Shown here: positions 1 through 4,606 of the stretch, one piece after another | Position numbering within the stretch: position 1 is the stretch's first letter | Layout: each line of letters begins with the position of its first letter | Assembly (NCBI GenBank): GCA_902771745.1 | Contig: CACXYG010000054.1 | Span: 1 to 8,246 of the forward strand | Length of the DNA: 8,246 bases | Direction: 5' to 3' | Origin: an uncultured Erysipelotrichaceae bacterium | Lineage (GTDB): Bacteria; Bacillota_I; Bacilli_A; RFN20; CAG-288 | Program-made: the position numbers and the translations under genes | Notes under the pieces: model-generated | What the model was told of the DNA's origin: nothing | Database searches by the model: none | Seen by the model: the letters and a program-made list of their open reading frames with translations, nothing else

Positions 1-711
1 GATTTAGAATTCTTCAAACCAACCGTCTTAACGGCTGTACCACAGATGGCGATGTTCTATTTAAAACATGAGTTATTCAATCCAGAACTAAGACTTGTCC
101 TTATCGGTGGTGGAGATTGCCCAGAAAACATCTTACTTGGCATTCAGAACAAAGGTATCCAGGTCTCCTTTGGTTATGGTTTAACGGAAACCAGCAGTGG
201 TGTCGCCTTGTCTACTGGTAAAGAACCAAAGAAGATGACCATCTGCCCATTAAACAAGATCACTCTAGCTGAAGATAATGAAATCTTGATCGAAAGTGAT
301 GATATCCTCTTTGATGGCTACTATAAACATGAAGAAGATACCAAAGCCGTTATCATCGATCACAAGTATCACACCGGTGATTTAGGAAGCATGGATGAAG
401 AGGGTAAATTGACCATCATCGGACGTAAAAAAGAGATGCTCGTCTTTGATGATGGAACCAAGATCTTCCTCCCAGAATATGAAGGAAGATTAAGAACCTA
501 TCTTCCAGAAGATGACTTTGCTGTCAACATCAAAGACCAGCAAGTCTGTCTTTATATCCACACCAAGAAAGAAGAAGCCGAAATCAATATGGCCATCATG
601 GAATTTAACAAACGTTGCTCTAGAGGAAATCGTATTTCTTTTGTACAATATTCCTCAACTCCACTTCCCAAGACCCAGACAGGTAAAGTAAAACGCTATT
701 TACTACATTAA
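1..711 (+). CDS. AMP-dependent acyl ligase (ANL superfamily), C-terminal part, 5' truncated by window edge
   Basis: The frame is open from base 1, so the 236 residues seen are the C-terminal part of a larger enzyme (family members are usually about 450-600 residues); the ATG at 46 is internal. Family: ATP-dependent adenylation of a carboxylic acid, then transfer to a thiol (CoA or a carrier protein). Visible motifs in order: FGYGLTETSS (the YGxTE adenylate-binding motif A5); YHTGDLGSMDEEGKL (the TGD ribose-binding Asp and hinge region, A7); GRKKEM (A8); and near the end PKTQTGKVKR, which carries the catalytic lysine of the mobile C-terminal domain (A10). The core motifs are all present, so the enzyme looks intact. 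The ACP gene begins 10 bases after its stop and a thioesterase follows, which favours transfer to the dedicated ACP (as in acyl-ACP synthetases) over CoA; that is inference. The substrate-binding half lies outside the window, so chain type cannot be judged. Confidence 0.9.
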   Translation, partial: DLEFFKPTVLTAVPQMAMFYLKHELFNPELRLVLIGGGDCPENILLGIQNKGIQVSFGYGLTETSSGVALSTGKEPKKMTICPLNKITLAEDNEILIESDDILFDGYYKHEEDTKAVIIDHKYHTGDLGSMDEEGKLTIIGRKKEMLVFDDGTKIFLPEYEGRLRTYLPEDDFAVNIKDQQVCLYIHTKKEEAEINMAIMEFNKRCSRGNRISFVQYSSTPLPKTQTGKVKRYLLH

Positions 712-721
712 AGGAGATTCT

Positions 722-973
722 ATGAACAGAGAAGAAGTAACCAAAAAGGTAATCAACATCATCAAGACAAACCTTCCCGAATTTGCTGATGTTGAAATCA
801 AAGAAGACACCAAGATCAACACCGCCCAAGGTCTTGATTCCATGACCTTCATCTATGTCATGTGCAAGATTGAAGGTGAATTTAATATCAAGATCAAACA
901 GAAGGACTGGGATAAGATGTTCACCCTCAAGGACATCGTCGACCAGGTCATGCTTCAGTTAGCAAAGAAATAA
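722..973 (+). CDS. Acyl carrier protein (dedicated, stand-alone)
   Basis: A protein of 83 residues, the usual ACP size. Ser40 in GLDSM matches the DSL/DSM phosphopantetheine attachment site at the start of helix II, so it should be converted to holo-ACP by a 4'-phosphopantetheinyl transferase. The surrounding order (amphipathic N-terminal helix, loop, DSM, helix II, EGEFNIKI, and a C-terminal helix beginning near TLKDIVDQV) fits the four-helix fold. Helix II (MTFIYVMCKIEGEF) is less acidic and more hydrophobic than in a fatty-acid-synthesis ACP, which suggests a specialised carrier rather than the housekeeping AcpP. AAGGAG at 711-716 gives a good Shine-Dalgarno site 5 bases before the ATG. 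It sits between an acyl ligase (10-base gap) and an acyl-ACP thioesterase (1-base overlap), so it is probably their shared substrate carrier. I did not assign acpP because the context is not that of fatty acid synthesis. Confidence 0.9.
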   Translation: MNREEVTKKVINIIKTNLPEFADVEIKEDTKINTAQGLDSMTFIYVMCKIEGEFNIKIKQKDWDKMFTLKDIVDQVMLQLAKK

Positions 974-1686
974 TGAAGTCAGAACAGTTTACTCATACCA
1001 TCAAACTAAGAGCCGAACATGTCAACTACAATCGCAGCTTAAAGCTATCCAGTCTGTTGCTCTTTTCTCAGGAGATGTGTATACATCACACTGAACTTTT
1101 GGGTATGGGTAGAAAAAAGACGTTGGATAAAGGTCTTTTATGGATCATCAACAAACAGGTCTTTGAAATCAATAGGATGCCAAAGTACGATGAAGAAATC
1201 ACTTTGGTTACCTATCCTGGTATCATGCTTCATTTCTTCTTCCCAAGGCATTTCAAAATCTTGGATAGCCAAGGAAAAACCATCATCAAAGGCGCTACTT
1301 TATGGTCCTTGATGAACGCCAAAAGTAGAAAGATTATCGATCCCCTTTCTCATGGTGTAAAAGTCGATGGCAAAGAAGATGGGAGTGAACTACCAGTCAT
1401 GTTCTTGACCAAGGCTCCCTTATTAACCAAGAAACAGATCTTAAAAGCAGACTTCCATAACTGTGACTTAAATGGACATTTAACCAACTCCGCCTACGTC
1501 GACTTTGTCGAAAGTCTCATGGATACCAACTATCTTTTAACCCATGAAGTATGTAAGATGGAATTCTCCTTCAACAAAGAAATCAAACTCGGAGAAGAAG
1601 TAAAAGTCGACTATGGCAACAAGGATGATGACTACTACTTCACCAGCGCTGACTTCTTCATTCATCTCAAGTATAAAAACAAATAG
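973..1686 (+). CDS. Acyl-ACP thioesterase (FatA/FatB-like double hotdog family)
   Basis: Predicted to hydrolyse acyl-ACP to free fatty acid plus holo-ACP in the cytosol. At 237 residues it matches the bacterial members of the acyl-ACP thioesterase family, which have two hotdog folds. The N-terminal part (about 5-130) contains the first hotdog, with the long helix region SSLLLFSQEM and a substrate-contacting stretch LLWIINKQVFEI. The second hotdog begins near residue 155 with DFHNCDLNGHLTNSAYVDFVESL, matching the D-x-N-x-H-x-x-N family signature; Asp165, Asn167, His169 and Glu180 are the candidate catalytic residues. Its ATG overlaps the last base of the ACP stop codon (TAATG) and no clear Shine-Dalgarno site is visible, so translation is probably coupled to the ACP gene. 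A terminator follows directly, making this the last gene of the operon. Chain-length preference cannot be read from sequence alone. Confidence 0.87.
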   Translation: MKSEQFTHTIKLRAEHVNYNRSLKLSSLLLFSQEMCIHHTELLGMGRKKTLDKGLLWIINKQVFEINRMPKYDEEITLVTYPGIMLHFFFPRHFKILDSQGKTIIKGATLWSLMNAKSRKIIDPLSHGVKVDGKEDGSELPVMFLTKAPLLTKKQILKADFHNCDLNGHLTNSAYVDFVESLMDTNYLLTHEVCKMEFSFNKEIKLGEEVKVDYGNKDDDYYFTSADFFIHLKYKNK

Positions 1687-1687
1687 A

Positions 1688-1715
1688 GGAACAAGCCCAG
1701 CGATGGGCTTTTTCC
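1688..1715 (+). terminator. Rho-independent terminator of the ligase-ACP-thioesterase operon
   Basis: The stem AAGCCCA (1693-1699) pairs with TGGGCTT (1704-1710) across a GCGA tetraloop and runs into a T tract (1709-1713). Beyond one C/T mismatch, GGAA (1688-1691) pairs with TTCC (1712-1715), lengthening the stem. It starts 2 bases after the thioesterase stop codon. Confidence 0.9.
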
Positions 1716-1775
1716 TTTGCCTTTTAAACTTTTAAAACAATTTAGACAAAAACAAAACGAAATTACCAATATATT

Positions 1776-1785
1776 AAGGAGGAGG
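1776..1785 (+). promoter_or_regulatory. Strong, duplicated Shine-Dalgarno site
   Basis: AAGGAGGAGG holds two overlapping AGGAGG-like cores, the last ending 8 bases before the ATG at 1794, and fixes that start. The A+T-rich stretch 1716-1775 before it has no promoter with a good -35/-10 spacing that I would defend. Confidence 0.75.
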
Positions 1786-1793
1786 ACATTCTA

Positions 1794-2618
1794 ATGAAGA
1801 ATTCCATAACTACTGGCGAGACGTTAATTGCTGAAGAAAAGGAAAAAATGACGCTTATGCACGATGTGCTGATGGCAAGAGTATTTCATGATAATGTGGA
1901 ATTATCCCAATATGTCTTGAACATCATGTTAAATCGAACAGATTTAACCATCATATCGTCTGAAGCCAAAAGAGAAGGTCTCTTATTTCCAGATTTAAAG
2001 GAAACCTACCTGGATATCTTGGCCCTTGGTGATGAAGAAGGATTATATAGAATCAGAATCCATAAAATCCATAAGAACTTCAGTTATCAGAAAATGAGAT
2101 ACTATCAAGGATTGCTAGACGCCGATTGCATGACGATGTGTCCAAATGAAGAAACGTTCCCACATACCATACTGATTGCCCTTTTAGAAGAAAACTACTT
2201 TAACGATAACATTCCTGATCATGTCTGTGACATAAAAGACAAGATCTCAGATCAAACCTTTGGATCCTTGATGGAATGGCATATCTTAAGTTTAAACTAC
2301 CAAAACTTAGAGACTGAATTTGGTAAGCTGATGCATGACTTCAACTGCGACAAACCACAAGATATGCTTTTACTTCCTCTTAAAGAAAAGGTTCAATATT
2401 TTAAAGAGGGACCATTGAGTATGTCTTTAGAAGATGATATCCGTGCCCTGTTCAAAGAGGAGTTTTCTCTTGAAGAGAACGTCGAAAAAGAAAGAGTCAT
2501 CAAGGAAACTAAAAAATCCATCATTTTAACCATGCTCAAGAACGGTTTATCCCCAGAAGAAATCTCCAACATGACTGATCTACCTATCGACTTCGTGAAA
2601 GAAGTCCAGGGTAAATAA
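1794..2618 (+). CDS. Rpn/PD-(D/E)XK transposase-family protein with altered active site
   Basis: 274 residues. The layout matches the recombination-promoting nuclease/PDDEXK_2 'transposase' family: an N-terminal MTLMHDVLMARVF stretch (about 19-31) like the usual 'xxxDxLFxxVF' opening; a core strand pair LDILALGDEEGLYRIRIH (73-90); MRYYQGLLDA (101-110), like the family's RYYQxxID; a hydrophobic strand HTILIALLE (124-132); and a C-terminal helix-turn-helix-like tail GLSPEEISNMTDLPIDFVKEV (251-271), common in this family. Family members normally show a D at the first strand and an E-x-Q (or E-x-K) motif after a 'Y-x-I'. Here Asp74 is kept but the second motif reads Arg88-Ile-His90, so catalytic function is doubtful. 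It has its own strong ribosome site and follows a terminator, so it is a separate transcription unit. Roles for the family in horizontal transfer come from E. coli RpnA work; a role here is unproven. The frame is intact, so this is not a plain pseudogene. Confidence 0.75.
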   Translation: MKNSITTGETLIAEEKEKMTLMHDVLMARVFHDNVELSQYVLNIMLNRTDLTIISSEAKREGLLFPDLKETYLDILALGDEEGLYRIRIHKIHKNFSYQKMRYYQGLLDADCMTMCPNEETFPHTILIALLEENYFNDNIPDHVCDIKDKISDQTFGSLMEWHILSLNYQNLETEFGKLMHDFNCDKPQDMLLLPLKEKVQYFKEGPLSMSLEDDIRALFKEEFSLEENVEKERVIKETKKSIILTMLKNGLSPEEISNMTDLPIDFVKEVQGK

Positions 2619-2666
2619 ATCGGCTGATATTTCTTTAAACAGTAAACTATCTAGTAAATAAGCGAA

Positions 2667-2719
2667 AAGACTGCAACCAATCCAAAGTGCAATAGACATT
2701 TGTATTCAGTTGCAGTCTT
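2667..2719. repeat. 11-base perfect inverted repeat (long hairpin) after the Rpn-like gene
   Basis: AAGACTGCAAC (2667-2677) and GTTGCAGTCTT (2709-2719) are exact reverse complements. The 31-base interior can partly pair as well (CAAAGTG with CATTTG, with a bulge). Only a short weak T run (TTATTT) follows, so it is a poor classical terminator. It may be a 3'-end RNA stabiliser or a mobile-element end. Confidence 0.7.
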
Positions 2720-2724
2720 ATTTG

Positions 2725-2748
2725 TATCCATCAAAGATTTCCATCTTG
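2725..2748 (+). repeat. Flanking direct repeat, copy A
   Basis: TATCCATCAAAGATTTCCAT followed by C-TTG. The same 24 bases, with one substitution, recur at 4320-4343 on the far side of the ATPase gene. In this copy AAGAT-TTCC-ATCTT can form a small hairpin; the substitution in copy B weakens it. It lies about 30 bases before a terminator, as copy B does. Confidence 0.85.
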
Positions 2749-2768
2749 CCAACCGCAATCTGGTTATC

Positions 2769-2811
2769 GAACCAAACGAAAAGCCGATCGCATCGGCTTT
2801 TTCATTGGTTC
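2769..2811 (+). terminator. Rho-independent terminator with nested outer arms
   Basis: The inner stem AAAAGCCGAT (2779-2788) pairs with ATCGGCTTTT (2792-2801) over a CGC loop, with a T run at 2798-2802. GAACCAA (2769-2775) and TTGGTTC (2805-2811) add a second, outer set of exact pairs. It probably ends transcription from the Rpn-like gene and isolates the ATPase promoter downstream. The A-rich 5' side makes it usable on the minus strand too. Confidence 0.85.
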
Positions 2812-2870
2812 AGAAGGGGTACGTATATCTTTCCAGCTCACTGTAATTCTCTTTTAGTACTTTGTAGAAT

Positions 2871-2906
2871 CGACAAAAATGTAGAATTCTACATAAAAAA
2901 CGATTA
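2871..2906 (+). promoter_or_regulatory. Operator-like palindrome block, copy 1
   Basis: A 36-base block matching 31 of 36 positions with 2948-2983. Its core TGTAGAATTCTACA (2880-2893) is a perfect 14-base palindrome, preceded by AAAAA and followed by a purine-rich stretch ending CGATTA. A lone half-site TGTAGAAT lies just upstream at 2863-2870. It sits 20 bases ahead of the -35 box. A dimeric DNA-binding protein is the natural reader, but none is identified. Confidence 0.7.
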
Positions 2907-2912
2907 TAAATA

Positions 2913-2942
2913 TTGAACTAGTAATTTTTTATATGATAAAAT
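2913..2942 (+). promoter_or_regulatory. Candidate sigma-70-type promoter of the ATPase gene
   Basis: TTGAAC (2913-2918) as the -35 box and TAAAAT (2937-2942) as the -10 box, 18 bases apart, in very A+T-rich DNA lying between the two palindrome blocks. Transcription would start near 2949-2951, placing the second palindrome in the 5' leader. The TATAAT at 2942-2947 is an alternative -10, but is then 23 bases from this -35. Confidence 0.55.
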
Positions 2943-2947
2943 ATAAT

Positions 2948-2983
2948 CGAGAAAAATGTAGAATTCTACAAAAGAGGCGATTA
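2948..2983 (+). promoter_or_regulatory. Operator-like palindrome block, copy 2, overlapping the ribosome site
   Basis: Second copy of the 36-base block, with TGTAGAATTCTACA at 2957-2970. Its right end contains the modest Shine-Dalgarno AGAGG (2973-2977), 8 bases before the ATG at 2986. Bound protein, or an RNA hairpin TGTAG-AATT-CTACA, would sit over transcription initiation or ribosome binding. This position fits autoregulation or repression. Confidence 0.7.
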
Positions 2984-2985
2984 GA

Positions 2986-4296
2986 ATGATTGAAAGAAAT
3001 GTATATTTAAATAAACTAATTGAATCAAGAGAAAATGGTTTTCCAAAAGTAATTACCGGTATAAGAAGATGTGGCAAATCATATTTATTAGAAGAAATAT
3101 ATAAAAAGTATTTAATTGATAGCGGAGTAAATGAAAAAAATATTATCATCATCGATCTTGAAGAAGAAGAAAATTATGAATATTATGATCCTATTAGCTT
3201 ATCAAATCACGTATTAGATTTATGTGATAAGGATAAAATGAATTATGTTTTCATTGATGAGATTCAAAATGTTGTACCCATTATTAATCCTGTTTTTACT
3301 GATGGGAAGCATATTAAAGCAAAACCAAAAGATGAAAATGCAATAACATTTGCCAAAATAGTATTAAGTTTATCCAAAAAGAAAAATATAGATCTATACG
3401 TAACAGGTAGTAATTCAAAAATGCTTTCTACTGATGTTCAAACAGAATTTAGAGATAGAGCAACAAATATTAATGTTAATCCTCTTTCGTTTGAAGAATA
3501 TATGAAATACACTAACTTAGAAGAATATAGAGCAATAAATGAATATCTAACATATGGTGGTATGCCTCTTGCTGTTTTAAAAGAAAGAGAAGAAGATAAA
3601 AAGGATTATTTAACTAATCTATTTGAAACAACATATTTTAAAGATATTATCGAACGATATAAGTTTAGAAAGGCTGAAGCGTTAGATGAATTATGTACTT
3701 TACTATCAACTTGTGTTGGAACTTTAATTAATTCAGAAAAACTTTCTAATACCTATAAAAGCAAAACAAAAAATAAAATTGATTCTGAAACTGTTACTTC
3801 TTATGTTAATGCATTTAAGGATGCAAATATTATAAGGGAAGCAAATAGATATGATGTAAAAGGAAAAGAGATAATTTCCTCATTAAAAAAATATTATTTT
3901 ATAGATACAGGTCTTCGAAATGCAAGACTTAATTTTGCATTCTTAGATGAAGGACAAATGCTAGAAAATGTTGTATATAATGAATTGATATATAATGGAT
4001 ATTCGGTTAGTGTAGGTACTTATGACAAAGTTGAAAAGAACAAGAACAATGAAAGCATAAGAAGAACTTATGAAATTGATTTTCTGGCGACAAAAGGTAC
4101 TAGAATGTACTACATTCAGGTCGCAAGTGATATAAACAATGAAGAAACAAGAAATAGAGAACTAAAACCATATATATCATTAAATGATCAAATCCAAAAA
4201 ATAATTGTAATAAATAGACCTATAAATGAAACTAGAGATATGAATGGTTTTATTGTTATTGGAATAGTAGATTTTTTATTAAGATTTATTAAATAA
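2986..4296 (+). CDS. AAA_14/DUF4143-type ATP-binding protein
   Basis: 436 residues, a typical length. Domains in order: the ATPase core with Walker A GIRRCGKS (25-32), the GxRRxGKS form characteristic of this family; Walker B YVFIDE (87-92); a sensor-like VTGSNSKML (139-147), then EFRDRATNINVNPLSFEEY (154-172); a winged-helix-like middle (about 230-310); and a C-terminal restriction-endonuclease-like domain with MLENVVYNEL (325-334), EIDFLA (363-368) and YYIQVA (375-380). In the last motif the usual E/Q-x-K lysine is replaced by Ala380, so nuclease activity is unlikely or altered. No protein partner or pathway can be named; these proteins are widespread, often single-gene, and mostly uncharacterised. 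Third codon positions are overwhelmingly A or T, with many ATA and AGA codons, unlike the ATC-rich genes on both sides, which points to acquisition by transfer. It has its own promoter, duplicated palindromes and flanking repeats. Start chosen by AGAGG and the family-typical opening MIERNVYLNKL. Confidence 0.88.
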   Translation: MIERNVYLNKLIESRENGFPKVITGIRRCGKSYLLEEIYKKYLIDSGVNEKNIIIIDLEEEENYEYYDPISLSNHVLDLCDKDKMNYVFIDEIQNVVPIINPVFTDGKHIKAKPKDENAITFAKIVLSLSKKKNIDLYVTGSNSKMLSTDVQTEFRDRATNINVNPLSFEEYMKYTNLEEYRAINEYLTYGGMPLAVLKEREEDKKDYLTNLFETTYFKDIIERYKFRKAEALDELCTLLSTCVGTLINSEKLSNTYKSKTKNKIDSETVTSYVNAFKDANIIREANRYDVKGKEIISSLKKYYFIDTGLRNARLNFAFLDEGQMLENVVYNELIYNGYSVSVGTYDKVEKNKNNESIRRTYEIDFLATKGTRMYYIQVASDINNEETRNRELKPYISLNDQIQKIIVINRPINETRDMNGFIVIGIVDFLLRFIK

Positions 4297-4319
4297 TTGG
4301 ATACCTACAGAAAACTCAA

Positions 4320-4343
4320 TATCCATCAAAGATTTCCATATTG
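4320..4343 (+). repeat. Flanking direct repeat, copy B
   Basis: The same 20 bases as 2725-2744, then A in place of C, then TTG: 23 of 24 identical to copy A. It starts 23 bases after the ATPase stop codon and, like copy A, is followed about 30 bases later by a terminator with a GCCGA/TCGGC stem core. The sequence before the two copies does not match. Confidence 0.85.
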
Positions 4344-4371
4344 ACACTTCATACTGAATTTTCAGTCAGAC

Positions 4372-4397
4372 AAAATGCCGATTTTCTCGGCATTTTT
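4372..4397 (+). terminator. Rho-independent terminator of the ATPase gene
   Basis: AAAATGCCGA (4372-4381) pairs with TCGGCATTTT (4387-4396) over a TTTTC loop and ends in a T run (4393-4397). The stem core GCCGA/TCGGC is shared with the terminator at 2779-2802. The A-rich left side allows use in both directions. Confidence 0.87.
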
Positions 4398-4415
4398 AAC
4401 TTTCGTACGAAAGTT
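4398..4415. repeat. 18-base perfect palindrome
   Basis: AACTTTCGTACGAAAGTT reads the same on both strands, with no mismatch, directly after the terminator T run. With no spacer at the centre it suits a dimeric protein site better than an RNA hairpin. It differs in sequence from the TGTAGAATTCTACA palindromes upstream of the ATPase. Confidence 0.75.
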
Positions 4416-4435
4416 CAGTCAGATTGACTTAAAAT

Positions 4436-4573
4436 TCAGTTTGCTTTCTTTTCGAGATCTTTTTTATATTCCTCAATAAACGATTTAACTTCAGAATCAT
4501 CCACCTCAAACATTTGCAAAAAGTAAGCAATCAAGGCAATAAAATCAATGATTGTATTAAAAGGACTATTCTT
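4436..4573 (-). pseudogene. Short coding-like remnant (up to 45 codons, no good start)
   Basis: On the minus strand a frame is open for 45 codons between TGA stops. It reads as plausible protein: a hydrophobic half (FNTIIDFIALIAYFLQ) and then a charged helix ending EEYKKDLEKKAN. The only ATG (4511-4513) would give 25 residues and has no Shine-Dalgarno site before it. The 5' part runs into the terminator hairpin at 4562-4599, so an original longer gene may have been cut. I do not recognise it; it could also be chance, since 45 codons is short. Confidence 0.3.
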
Positions 4574-4606
4574 TCACAATAATGTGAGGGAATAGTCCTG
4601 TTTTTT
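4562..4606. terminator. Bidirectional terminator between convergent units
   Basis: AGGACTATTC (4562-4571) pairs with GAATAGTCCT (4590-4599); inside, TCACA pairs with TGTGA over an ATAA loop. In plus-strand RNA the two intervening positions are U-G wobbles, giving a 17-pair stem followed by six T's (4601-4606). In minus-strand RNA they are A/C mismatches and the tail is TTTTAA, so it also serves the large minus-strand gene, whose stop codon overlaps the T run. Confidence 0.85.

Larger units (their letters stand above)
4353..4440. repeat. 10-base inverted repeat enclosing a terminator and a palindrome
   Basis: ACTGAATTTT (4353-4362) and AAAATTCAGT (4431-4440) are exact reverse complements. Within this span TTCAGTCAGA occurs twice in the same direction (4361-4370 and 4414-4423), next to the left arm and right after the central palindrome. 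No coding frame runs through it. It could be a mobile-element end or a structured RNA 3' region. Confidence 0.65.

Noticed and set aside
46..48. ATG at 46 as the start of the acyl ligase.
   Set aside because: The frame is open from base 1, no Shine-Dalgarno site precedes this ATG, and the family needs several hundred more N-terminal residues.
620..829. Minus-strand frame opposite the ligase/ACP junction.
   Set aside because: It lies opposite two well-supported genes and has no recognisable features.
1716..1793. A promoter for the Rpn-like gene (TAGACA 1743-1748 with TATATT 1770-1775).
   Set aside because: The spacing of 21 bases is too long for a confident call, and A+T-rich DNA gives many such pairs by chance.
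2658..2844. A plus-strand open frame crossing repeat copy A and the terminator, reading partly protein-like (SIKDFHLANRNLVIEPNEKP).
   Set aside because: It has no start codon with a ribosome site, runs through two hairpins, and the matching frame at repeat copy B stops after about a dozen residues. I treat it as chance, though a relic of a repeated gene end is possible.
2710..2916. A 68-codon plus-strand frame with an ATG at 2710.
   Set aside because: It overlaps the inverted repeat, terminator and palindrome block, has no Shine-Dalgarno site and reads as Ser/Arg/Trp-rich non-protein-like sequence.
2863..2970. TGTAGAAT repeats considered as a CRISPR array.
   Set aside because: There are only two full copies and a half-site, spacing is irregular (17 and 77 bases), and the intervening sequence contains a promoter; no cas genes are present.
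3070..3400. The extra segment after Walker B in the ATPase (about residues 94-120) as a novel insertion.
   Set aside because: I recall similar segments in one known branch of the AAA_14/DUF4143 family, so it is probably subfamily-typical.
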